The notes beneath the pieces are model-generated. The model was not told the DNA's origin, did no database searches, and was given only the letters and a program-made list of their open reading frames with translations. 14,099 bases of DNA from Candidatus Collierbacteria bacterium GW2011_GWB1_44_6 (GTDB taxonomy: Bacteria > Patescibacteriota > Microgenomatia > UBA1400 > MFAQ01): contig LCJG01000026.1 in the NCBI GenBank assembly GCA_000998025.1, positions 1 to 14,099 of the forward strand, written 5' to 3'. Of this stretch, positions 7,027 to 13,572 are shown piece after piece. The translations under genes and the position numbers were made by a program. Each line of letters starts with the position of its first letter. Positions within the stretch are counted from its first letter, which is position 1.

Positions 7027-7452
7027 TTAATTGTTTGTTAAATATCTGACGTGTAAAGTTAGTGGTGCCACGATTGTTCCCCCCACTTCGGTAAGCAAAT
7101 AATCCCACTTGTCACCACTCCACCATTGTAAAATTCTGTGTCCATTATCTGTTCCACCATTCCACGCATTATCAATCTTATTCATCACTGCCTCGACTGC
7201 GTTGGCCATAATGACTGTCGCCTCGGCTACTGTTTTAATGTTTGCCTCAGTCACCACAAATATTGAAAAAGCCCATTCTCTTTTATTTTCGGTATTCGTT
7301 TCAAAACTGTTTTCAGGACCAGCTGGGAAAAAAACTACTGCTGGAAAATTAGTAAACTGTTCATTCTCACCAAGCGGTCGTTCATAAACAACTGCAACCT
7401 CAGTCACCGCTTGTAAAGAACTTTTTATATTTGTGATCAGTGTTGCTAACAT
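7027..7452 (-). CDS. Tail terminator / tail completion protein
   Basis: The protein has 141 residues, starting MLATLITNIKSSLQAVTEVA. The pattern 'L...I...L.....V..VYERP', then FPAVVFFPAG, a strand pair (REWAFSIFVV), a long helix (VAEATVIMANAVEAVMNKID) and a final strand (VAPLTLHVRYLTN) matches tail terminator proteins of the lambda gpU/HK97 gp10-neighbour type. These cap the tube after polymerisation and join it to the head. Position supports the call: it lies between the HK97 gp10-like gene and the tube gene. The start is one base after the previous stop (TAATATG), so the genes are probably translationally coupled. Confidence 0.75.
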   Translation of the reverse strand: MLATLITNIKSSLQAVTEVAVVYERPLGENEQFTNFPAVVFFPAGPENSFETNTENKREWAFSIFVVTEANIKTVAEATVIMANAVEAVMNKIDNAWNGGTDNGHRILQWWSGDKWDYLLTEVGGTIVAPLTLHVRYLTNN

Positions 7453-7453
7453 A

Positions 7454-7858
7454 TTACTTGGCTAAATCTTTAACGATATTGTCCAACATCTTCATTGCCA
7501 GCTCATCAATATCTTTTTGTTTATCTGTTTTCACGCTATCAAGCCACGGCCGTAATTGATAACTTCTTTTACGCGGGTAACCTTCAACACCATGAACATA
7601 TGGGGCATAAAGTGCTGTGGGGCCGATAGACGCTCTATATGCTTGAATTTTATCGGTGTGTGAGTCGCGTAAATATCCTGATTTTTTTGGTGCTCCACCG
7701 CCCGACATTCCCATTCGCCACGGATTATTGTTTATCCCTCTCCGATATTCAGCCAAACCTCTTATAAAAAATCTGTTCAATTCTGTTCGTGTCTTTTCTG
7801 GATTACGATCAACCGCTCTTTCCAATTCATCTAAGCCCTCAATTTTTACAAATGGCAT
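7454..7858 (-). CDS. HK97 gp10-like head-tail protein
   Basis: The protein has 134 residues, starting MPFVKIEGLDELERAVDRNP. The N-terminal 'V.I.GLDEL.R.....P' helix, the basic middle (GAPKKSGYLRDSHTDKI) and the motif ALYAPYVHGVEGYPRKRSYQ followed by the C-terminal helix WLDSVKTDKQKDIDELAMKM are characteristic of the HK97-gp10_like family, whose 'YA.YVH.G' box is seen here. Members act at the head-tail interface or in early tail assembly. Six bases separate it from the upstream stop and one from the downstream start. Size is normal for the family. Confidence 0.85.
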   Translation of the reverse strand: MPFVKIEGLDELERAVDRNPEKTRTELNRFFIRGLAEYRRGINNNPWRMGMSGGGAPKKSGYLRDSHTDKIQAYRASIGPTALYAPYVHGVEGYPRKRSYQLRPWLDSVKTDKQKDIDELAMKMLDNIVKDLAK

Positions 7859-7863
7859 ATGCT

Positions 7864-8163
7864 TTATTTCTCAACCAATAACTCCAAGTGTTGATTTCCG
7901 CCGGTGTTATTAGTTTGAATGGCTTTAACCGCATATTTATTTGTTCCCACTTCCAGCACATCGCCCAAATTCACTACTGTATCCACCGCACACCATATCG
8001 CGTGACTCACTTTCAATGCTCCGGCTATCTCCTGTAATTTCTGTTGACTCAATTGCTGAATATATCCATTAAACGTGCCAGCAGTTTGCAAAGCCGATTT
8101 GTTGGCGGTATAAACCATTCTCTTAATCGTAAAAGTTGTCGTGAAAAAACTGGTGATACTCAT
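7864..8163 (-). CDS. Head closure / head-tail joining protein
   Basis: The protein has 99 residues, starting MSITSFFTTTFTIKRMVYTA. The order of strands (FTIKRMVY, FNGYIQQLS, AIWCAVDTVVNLGDVLEVG, YAVKAIQTN and HLELLVEK) with the 'GD.L..G...Y.V....' box matches small beta-barrel head closure proteins of the SPP1 gp16 / lambda gpFII sort. These sit beneath the adaptor ring and hold DNA in the head. Its ATG overlaps the TGA of the adaptor gene (ATGA), so the pair is translationally coupled. The assignment is by pattern and position. Confidence 0.7.
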   Translation of the reverse strand: MSITSFFTTTFTIKRMVYTANKSALQTAGTFNGYIQQLSQQKLQEIAGALKVSHAIWCAVDTVVNLGDVLEVGTNKYAVKAIQTNNTGGNQHLELLVEK

Positions 8164-8765
8164 AAATTTATTTTCTTATAACCATCCAAAATACTTATCG
8201 CTCGTTTGTAATTCTTCCAACCTTCTTCATTTTCATAACTCACACTATAATTGCCAATGCTTTCGGAATTTACGCCACCACTCGCGCCTCCTCGATTAAA
8301 CATATACATCCCCGAGGCCAAAACTAATGTGGCGAAAGAGATGTCATCCGGACAAGCCAATGAATATCCCCACTTAGCTTTCACGCTATGATTTTGCATA
8401 CCGGTTTGCCAAATATCATTTTTCAAATGCAATCGGCTTATGGGAAATCCTTTGGCAGAATAATTGTTGGGTAATTTTATGTATTCAGTAGTCGTCAGTG
8501 TTGTTTTGGAGTCGCCATAATAATCACTACCAACCTTAACCTCAGAAATAGAAATACAATCATCAATCAGTAATTGCTCTTTGCCTTTTCCGTCAAACAA
8601 TCTTTCACTCTCAGTCGTATCAGCCACAAAATTGCGACCTGTCAATTTATCAACCAAAGTAATCGCTTGATTAATTGCGTCTTCTGCCTCGGCCGTAACA
8701 ATCGAAAGACCGCCTAAAAAGGCTTCAAGTTTCAATTCCGTAGTGTAATTTTTTTTAACTGCCAT
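8160..8765 (-). CDS. Head-tail adaptor (connector) protein
   Basis: The protein has 201 residues. It is helical at both ends with a beta-rich middle: AEDAINQAITLVDKLTGRNF (about 27-46), then RLFDGKGKEQLLIDDCISISEV, given here as RLFDGKGKEQLL and IDDCISISEV, and AKWGYSLACPDDISFATLVL (about 129-148). The 'I..A...VD..TGR.F......R.F.G.G...L.ID' layout and 'A.WGY....P..I..A...LA' are typical of gp6/gp15-like adaptors, which form a ring under the portal. Its start overlaps the end of the short ORF 8755-8904 by 11 bases, and its TGA overlaps the next ATG. No Shine-Dalgarno sequence is visible. Confidence 0.8.
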   Translation of the reverse strand: MAVKKNYTTELKLEAFLGGLSIVTAEAEDAINQAITLVDKLTGRNFVADTTESERLFDGKGKEQLLIDDCISISEVKVGSDYYGDSKTTLTTTEYIKLPNNYSAKGFPISRLHLKNDIWQTGMQNHSVKAKWGYSLACPDDISFATLVLASGMYMFNRGGASGGVNSESIGNYSVSYENEEGWKNYKRAISILDGYKKINL

Positions 8766-8904
8766 ATTCTTTTTTAGTAGTATCTTCTGAATGAATTTGT
8801 GTATTTCTAATTTCGCAAATTAACTCCAAATCTTCACGATCCAATTTCTCATTGCTATAAACTTTCACGCCTGTCTTTTTATTGATGTAAGTAAATCGGT
8901 ACAT
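8755..8904 (-). CDS. Short ORF between capsid and adaptor genes, unknown function
   Basis: A 49-residue ORF starts MYRFTYINKKTGVKVYSNEK and continues LDREDLELICEIRNTQ, with its ATG at 8904-8902 and stop TAA at 8757-8755. It fills what would otherwise be a gap of nearly 200 bases and overlaps the adaptor start by 11 bases, as real small phage genes often do. The sequence looks like a small beta-hairpin (YRFTYINKKTGVKVYS) followed by an acidic helix. Short genes of this sort are common between the capsid and adaptor genes. No function can be assigned. Confidence 0.65.
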   Translation of the reverse strand: MYRFTYINKKTGVKVYSNEKLDREDLELICEIRNTQIHSEDTTKKEYGS

Positions 8905-8918
8905 ATTACGCTTTTATT

Positions 8919-8946
8919 CCGAGGGCTGAATAAATCCAGCCCCCGA
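8919..8946 (-). promoter_or_regulatory. Hairpin downstream of the major capsid gene
   Basis: On the coding strand TCGGGGGCTG (8946-8937) pairs with CAGCCCTCGG (8928-8919) around an 8-base loop, giving a 10-bp stem that includes two G-U pairs. It is followed by AATAAAAG rather than a T-run, so it is not a canonical terminator. It lies 16 bases after the capsid stop and may stabilise the 3' end of the capsid message or be a processing site. That role is inferred. Confidence 0.45.
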
Positions 8947-8962
8947 GTAAAGTCGCAACAGC

Positions 8963-10318
8963 TTATAGGCTTGCTACGTTTGTGGTCAATTTTGTAACTG
9001 CACTTGGCACAACTACGACAAAACCTGCACGTTCAATCCAGCGGATTGCTACGCGGTCGGTAGTCAATAAGTTGATGTCAGCATTGCCGGCTACATTGCG
9101 GATTAAACCAGTGTCGAACATGTCGGCTCTGATTGCACCTTCGTAACCAAACAAACATGCTTTCTTCAAATCACCATACAACACAAAGGAAGTATCCTCT
9201 GCACTGTCCAATTTGGATGGCATGGCCTCAACAGTAACGACTGGTTTTTCCCAAATCATTGCTGGTTCGCTTTCGGTTGGTCTGGCGTAAATATACTGAC
9301 CGTCACTACCTTTCAACTTACGAACGTAAGATTTGATAGTACGATGCATGTAATATTTAGCATTGGCTTGCGCACCTTCTGGTGTCGCATCTTGCATGTC
9401 GATTAAATCATCGGCATCAACAGAGGCAAAAGTGGTACCAGTCATGGTCACTTCATTAATGGTTGTGTCTTTCAACAAACCAGTAAAGCTACCATAAGTA
9501 CCAGTGCCGTCGCCTTTGAAAAAGGCCAAATCTTCGGCCTTAGCAAAGTTTTCAGCAACACGTTCAGCCAAGAATGAGAACAAATCAATTTCTCCATCTG
9601 TCATCAATTCGTTGGTCAAGGTCACGATTGCGCCCAACTTCTTTAATTCCAAGGTCTTTTGACCCAAGACGGCCTGAGTAGAGCCGATAGCACTGCCTTC
9701 ATCAACCCAGTACACGATCACATCGGTTACCAAGTTGTTGGCACGATATGTGTGTTTGGTTAATTGCAAAGCCATCATTTCTCTGCGAGCCACACCATAA
9801 TTGGTGATTAAGTGGCGGATTTCAGCTGACAATTCACTGTCAACGGTATACCCGGAATATGGGGTAGATTGATCGTCGGTGGTCATTTCTTTCAAGGTAG
9901 CAATATCTTCACCTACCAAAGCATTTGTGAATTTGCGTAAGTAAGTGTTCATTGCCTTGCGCTTTTCATCTGCTTGAACAGCAGAGTTATAAACGCCAGC
10001 ACGTTTGGTATTCAATTCCATTTCTTCCTTAATCAATCTCTTGACCTCGGCATTAATGGTTGTACCCATTTTTGTTTCCAAGTTGGCAAAAAGTTTTTCC
10101 AAATTTTCTTCAACTTTGGCAACACCATCGCCTTCGCCTTCTTTGGCTTCGGCTGGTTTTTCCTCAGGTAATTCATCAACCTTCTCAACGTCGGCTGATA
10201 CTTTTTCCTGTTCCTCGGTACCAAGCTCTTTGAACAAGGCCCAAGTTTTGTCTTTTTCCACATCTGTTGCAAAACCTTGTTTCAAAAGACGTTTAATCAA
10301 TAGTTGTAATCTATTCAT
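8963..10318 (-). CDS. HK97-fold major capsid protein with N-terminal delta-like domain
   Basis: The protein has 451 residues. Residues 1-105 are helical with an acidic linker (ELPEEKPAEAKEGEGDG, about 49-65) and a coiled-coil-like stretch (VEENLEKLFANLETKM, about 69-84), resembling the delta/scaffold domain removed by the prohead protease. The HK97-type body starts around residue 105-120: GYTVDSELSAEIRHLI (about 156-171), ELMTDGEIDLFSFLAERVAE with AEDLAFFKGDGTG (about 237-273), a P-domain helix (RTIKSYVRKL) and FGYEGAIRADMFD (about 390-402). The final strand is RAGFVVVVPSAVTKL. It forms the icosahedral shell. The exact cleavage site cannot be fixed from sequence. It follows the protease gene by four bases with the leader AATAATTGT before ATG and no Shine-Dalgarno sequence, although capsid genes are normally very highly expressed. 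Confidence 0.92.
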   Translation of the reverse strand: MNRLQLLIKRLLKQGFATDVEKDKTWALFKELGTEEQEKVSADVEKVDELPEEKPAEAKEGEGDGVAKVEENLEKLFANLETKMGTTINAEVKRLIKEEMELNTKRAGVYNSAVQADEKRKAMNTYLRKFTNALVGEDIATLKEMTTDDQSTPYSGYTVDSELSAEIRHLITNYGVARREMMALQLTKHTYRANNLVTDVIVYWVDEGSAIGSTQAVLGQKTLELKKLGAIVTLTNELMTDGEIDLFSFLAERVAENFAKAEDLAFFKGDGTGTYGSFTGLLKDTTINEVTMTGTTFASVDADDLIDMQDATPEGAQANAKYYMHRTIKSYVRKLKGSDGQYIYARPTESEPAMIWEKPVVTVEAMPSKLDSAEDTSFVLYGDLKKACLFGYEGAIRADMFDTGLIRNVAGNADINLLTTDRVAIRWIERAGFVVVVPSAVTKLTTNVASL

Positions 10319-10322
10319 ACAA

Positions 10323-11207
10323 TTATTTTGCTTTCTTAATTTTAATTAACTGTCTTATTGCCCGATTAATATTGCTCTTTTCCACTGCGACACTCCCTAA
10401 AAGAGAGGTTTCGGCCTTTATATTTTCGCAGAATGAGTCAATAACCTTAGCAATTTTGTTAAACGTTTGATTAACCGCCAATTTCTTTTTGGCAATTTCC
10501 TCGGCATCCAATGCATCCAGTTTTTTCTGTTCCTCAACCTCGTCATTTTTTTCATCAACCTTAGCATCCTCAGTTTTTACTCCTTCGGCTGGCTTTCCGT
10601 CACCGGCTGGTTGTCCACCTTCACCACTACCGCCTGCTCCGTTGGCGTTGTCCCCATTTCCCTCTTCATCATCATTGTCGCCCTCGTCTTCCTCTCCTCC
10701 GTCATGTTCGTCGGATTTTGTGATTGGTAATTCATAAAGTTTTTCAATTTCAATACCTTTGGCCTTAGCAAGCGCCATGGCGTTTGCTGGAACCGACACT
10801 GCGGATACTTCCAACAGCTCGCCTTTTAGTATGGTCCCCTTGTCGTCAAATTCCTTGGCAATAAAGCCAACAGAAAATGCGTTCAAAAAGCCACCGGCAT
10901 AAAGTTTATAAATAATATCTGCCTTTGGATTAGCACCTACTGCAAACTCAATCGTGCCTTCCAATTTACCGTCTTTCACACTTACACCAGTCGCCTTACC
11001 GATAACTTCGGTGGCATCATAGTAATTGTGAGAATTTAAAATAACTGGGTTTTTCTTAAATGATTTTAAATCCCAATTTTGCTCTACCACATCGCCATGC
11101 CTATCTTCGTCATTGGTAGAAAAGACAGCCTCAAGCGTATGCTTTGCGTCGTCTACCCCTTTAATCAAGACCGGCATTATTTGATATAATTTTTGTCTTT
11201 TCTTCAT
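10323..11207 (-). CDS. Prohead protease (U35-like) with acidic C-terminal extension
   Basis: From the ATG at 11207 the protein has 294 residues. The protease domain covers about residues 10-150: EAVFSTNDEDRHGDVVEQ, NPVILNSHNY with His60, FLNAFSVGFIAKEF with Ser112, and LLEVSAVSVPANAMA, which together are the signature of phage HK97-type (U35) prohead proteases. The C-terminal third begins with a low-complexity acidic/Gly-rich linker (HDGGEEDEGDNDDEEGNGD, about 168-186) and ends in a helical basic segment (INRAIRQLIKIKKAK). This extension may act as a scaffold inside the procapsid (inference). Start choice: ATG 11207 is used; a GTG at 11258 and an ATG at 11177 (MPVLIKGVDD) are alternatives in the same frame. 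The 11177 start would begin closest to the conserved domain. A 5-bp hairpin lies upstream at 11248-11234. Confidence 0.88.
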   Translation of the reverse strand: MKKRQKLYQIMPVLIKGVDDAKHTLEAVFSTNDEDRHGDVVEQNWDLKSFKKNPVILNSHNYYDATEVIGKATGVSVKDGKLEGTIEFAVGANPKADIIYKLYAGGFLNAFSVGFIAKEFDDKGTILKGELLEVSAVSVPANAMALAKAKGIEIEKLYELPITKSDEHDGGEEDEGDNDDEEGNGDNANGAGGSGEGGQPAGDGKPAEGVKTEDAKVDEKNDEVEEQKKLDALDAEEIAKKKLAVNQTFNKIAKVIDSFCENIKAETSLLGSVAVEKSNINRAIRQLIKIKKAK

Positions 11208-11233
11208 ATGAATAAATAGTTGGCTACCCTCTG

Positions 11234-11248
11234 GACTCGCAATGAGTC
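11234..11248 (-). other. Small hairpin upstream of the protease start
   Basis: GACTC and GAGTC flank a 5-base loop (ATTGC) on the coding strand, 27 bases before the ATG at 11207. The stem is short and no T-run follows. If translation began at the GTG at 11258, this would be coding sequence. Confidence 0.3.
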
Positions 11249-11285
11249 GGATATGCACGCCGATTTGTAATTAAACTTTTAATAA

Positions 11286-13253
11286 TTAAACTGAACATCT
11301 GCAATTAATAACTTCCTCCGCTGATCCGCTTTCATCCCCCGGATACATTAATCCGTTGGAAAAAGGCATATCGATTGGCTTTTCTTCCCCATCCAAACTT
11401 GCATGACTATCACGTGTCGCATCATCCATTACCGCTACCCAAATCTTGATATCAATGCCGGACTGCTTATAACCCGAGAATTTACCTGTCTGACTGGCCA
11501 CCAGTGTCTCCGTACGCGCGATTGTAGTGGCTCTGCCCTTGCTGATATCTCCATAAGTGTCGCGTATTCTTTTAACCAACTGATCGCGACTTTCGTTATT
11601 ATCATTTGCCTCCGCAAATTGTCTTTTCAAAGTATCAAAGGTCGTACGGTTTATTTCTTTGGCAAAAAACTCATTCCTTTTTTCAATCATTGCTTGCAAA
11701 TCAGCAGTGACTATAAATGGCTTATCATAACCCACAAATTTCATTGCATCCTCACCAGATTGTATCAAATATTTTTTAATTAAATCGATTATAACCTTTT
11801 CACCCAAACCAACTTCCAACCGCATATCAAATACCTCGTTTGATAAAGCCTTAGTAAAAAACCTTTGATTGCTTAAATTATCCAACACCCTATTCCTTTG
11901 CGCACGTAAGTAATCATCCAGCTTTATTTTCATTTTACCCTCGCGCCTGTCTGCTAATTTAATCCACTCACCATAGTATTGCTTGCGGATTATAGGATTA
12001 GTTAGTGGATGTCGCAGTTTTTTTTTTAAACCTTTCTGTTCAGCAGTAGGCTCTATTGGATCGGTTACAGTGTCCATCGGTGTCAGTGAAAATGGCACCA
12101 ATATCACATCACCATCAGGCAGTGGCTCCATATTCATCAAGGCTCTTTTCTCGTTCGTAGTCATGTAATAATTGGCCGTTCCATTCTCAATTTTCTTCAA
12201 TTTCAAATCCACATCCTCAGGCGTTGGGTCAACAAAATCCAATAAAACATCAGGTGGGGCTAAAAATTCATTCAACTTAGTAACACAATTCTCAATCAAG
12301 GGTTTGATTGTGTCTTTAATAAACATCGAATTGGCCTCATCATAGTTACCCTTTTGCACACCATCAGTAAGCCCGAGTACAGTCTTTGGTACACCAAAAA
12401 TCATTAGTACATCATCCCGGGTGAACTTTAAACTATCCAAATATGCCAACTCCTCCATACTTTGCCCCACTTTTTCGTATTCAGTATCCCCATAAAGTAT
12501 TAATGGGCGACCACTACGTTTGGCCTCGGCAAATTGTTGATCATACTGCACCTTGACTTCCTCAATTTTATCAAGGTCCATTACTTCAGTTTTAAATTTC
12601 AAAATACCCTCAACCTTGCCACCGTTCTTTAAAATATTATATTGGTAGTCAACTAACTGCTGTTCAGTTTCAACTCTTTTCCCCAATGGCATTAAACTAC
12701 TAAACCCTTTATAACTATTTTTAGAAAATTCAATTGGATTAGGGTAAAACGATGCCACCACATCATCAGCATTGTAAATAGTCTGCCCACCTTTGCCATT
12801 GTTATATTTATAAAATGCTGGCAAACCAGTCTCTTCGTTAACCACAACCGTCACTTTGTCCGGTGATAACAAATGCATTTCTTTTACTCGGGCATTTTTA
12901 CCTTCCCCAATTTTTAACAAATAAACAAAAACAGAACCAGTAAGGTCCTTGAAAGTTTGATACAACTCAAAAAATTCATTCTTATTCTGAAAATTATTTG
13001 GCTTATCAAGCAAATCCAATATCCAATGCTCTGATATTTCTTTATCAGAACCTCGGCGTTTTAAATTGAAATTGATTAATTGGCCAAACTTCTCACCTCT
13101 TTTTTTTACGCACGCATGCACATAAACGCTCGAACCATACGATTTGATACGTTCACTCTCCGCCCAAGGCGATGAAATCCAAGAATTATTCCCGTATACC
13201 AAACCTTTTAATGACGCGCCTTTTCTAAAAATCTTTTTAATATTTTCAAACAT
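11286..13253 (-). CDS. Portal protein fused to a C-terminal MuF-like domain
   Basis: From the ATG at 13253 the protein has 655 residues. Residues 1 to about 390 are an HK97-type portal: VYVHACVKKRGEKFGQLI, ILDLLDKPNNFQNKNEFF, LKNGGKVEGILKF, DDVLMIFGVPKTVLGL (about 280-295) and KDTIKPLIENCVTKLNEFL. It forms the ring through which DNA enters and leaves the head. A linker at about 391-415 leads to a helical region and then a MuF-like segment: RATTIARTETLVASQTGKF (about 566-584), IWVAVMDDATRDSHASLDG (about 594-612), and NCRCSV at the C-terminus. MuF proteins are carried inside the head in SPP1-like phages, usually as separate genes. A TTG at 13301 would add 16 residues. The ATG is preferred because the added part would be encoded by a hairpin and does not resemble portal sequence. 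No toxin domain follows the MuF part. Confidence 0.9.
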   Translation of the reverse strand: MFENIKKIFRKGASLKGLVYGNNSWISSPWAESERIKSYGSSVYVHACVKKRGEKFGQLINFNLKRRGSDKEISEHWILDLLDKPNNFQNKNEFFELYQTFKDLTGSVFVYLLKIGEGKNARVKEMHLLSPDKVTVVVNEETGLPAFYKYNNGKGGQTIYNADDVVASFYPNPIEFSKNSYKGFSSLMPLGKRVETEQQLVDYQYNILKNGGKVEGILKFKTEVMDLDKIEEVKVQYDQQFAEAKRSGRPLILYGDTEYEKVGQSMEELAYLDSLKFTRDDVLMIFGVPKTVLGLTDGVQKGNYDEANSMFIKDTIKPLIENCVTKLNEFLAPPDVLLDFVDPTPEDVDLKLKKIENGTANYYMTTNEKRALMNMEPLPDGDVILVPFSLTPMDTVTDPIEPTAEQKGLKKKLRHPLTNPIIRKQYYGEWIKLADRREGKMKIKLDDYLRAQRNRVLDNLSNQRFFTKALSNEVFDMRLEVGLGEKVIIDLIKKYLIQSGEDAMKFVGYDKPFIVTADLQAMIEKRNEFFAKEINRTTFDTLKRQFAEANDNNESRDQLVKRIRDTYGDISKGRATTIARTETLVASQTGKFSGYKQSGIDIKIWVAVMDDATRDSHASLDGEEKPIDMPFSNGLMYPGDESGSAEEVINCRCSV

Positions 13254-13262
13254 ATAAAGAAA

Positions 13263-13292
13263 AAAGGATACACAATAATTTGCGTACCCTTT
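13263..13292 (-). promoter_or_regulatory. 12-bp hairpin with T-rich tail in the portal leader (possible attenuator)
   Basis: On the coding strand AAAGGGTACGCA (13292-13281) pairs along its full length with TGTGTATCCTTT (13274-13263) around the loop AATTAT, with two G-U pairs. The same bases give two A-C mismatches on the opposite strand, so the fold is specific to minus-strand RNA. It is followed by TTTCTTTAT and then the portal ATG nine bases after the stem. It could be an intrinsic terminator/attenuator or a structure that hides the start codon. Confidence 0.6.
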
Positions 13293-13325
13293 GTTTTCCA
13301 ACAGAGTAAATTCAAAAGTAATTTA

Positions 13326-13334
13326 ATTATATCA
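13326..13334 (-). promoter_or_regulatory. Extended -10 promoter upstream of the portal gene
   Basis: TGATATAAT on the minus strand is a perfect extended -10 element (TGnTATAAT). A weak TTGCTT lies 15 bases upstream at 13352-13347. Transcription would begin near 13319, giving a leader of about 65 bases that contains the hairpin at 13292-13263. It sits in the largest non-coding gap of the late operon, so it could reinforce or independently start head-gene transcription. Confidence 0.6.
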
Positions 13335-13358
13335 CAATTTTAAAAAAAGCAATAGTGC

Positions 13359-13367
13359 TGTGGATAA
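13359..13367 (-). other. Single DnaA-box-like nonamer
   Basis: TTATCCACA on the minus strand is a perfect match to the strong DnaA box. It lies two bases after the stop of the small gene and 25 bases upstream of the extended -10 element. Only one copy was noticed, and a match to this nonamer could occur by chance in a window of this size (about a one in ten expectation for 14 kb on both strands), so functional meaning is doubtful. Confidence 0.25.
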
Positions 13368-13369
13368 CT

Positions 13370-13561
13370 TTAATCATTATAAAAACTATGTGACTGACGA
13401 GTATGCTCTTTAATCGTCATTACTTTCTTTTTTTGGATTGTCATTTCAATCTCGACACTTCCAAAACGTGCACTCTCAATCATTTCTTTTATTTTTGTTA
13501 TCCACCACTTCTCATTAATATCAAGTGGCTCGCTAAACTTTGCTTGTTCTATTTTTGGCAT
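13370..13561 (-). CDS. Small YezD/DUF2292-like protein
   Basis: The protein has 63 residues, starting MPKIEQAKFSEPLDINEKWW. The stretch KIKEMIESARFGSVEIEMTI followed by QKKKVMTIKEHTRQ resembles the small YezD/DUF2292 type: a short helix, then a two-strand unit with an '(I/A)R(Y/F)GSVEI' box and a 'K.V..I...E..R' ending. No catalytic residues or membrane segment are visible. Its role is not known to me. It lies between the terminase (11 bases upstream) and the promoter/leader of the portal gene, where small terminase-associated proteins often occur. The family resemblance is moderate and the gene call is more secure than the family call. Confidence 0.6.
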   Translation of the reverse strand: MPKIEQAKFSEPLDINEKWWITKIKEMIESARFGSVEIEMTIQKKKVMTIKEHTRQSHSFYND

Positions 13562-13572
13562 AAAAATATTAA

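Noticed and set aside
10489..10737. Plus-strand Ser/Pro-rich ORF
   Set aside because: It is the reverse reading of the acidic Gly/Asp/Glu linker of the protease, so the low complexity is an artefact.
11182..11190. TGATATAAT on the plus strand near the protease start
   Set aside because: It matches the extended -10 motif but lies inside the protease coding region pointing at no plus-strand gene; probably chance.
13254..13301. TTG start giving a 671-residue portal protein
   Set aside because: The extra 16 residues are encoded by the leader hairpin and do not resemble portal sequence; the ATG at 13253 begins a typical portal N-terminus.
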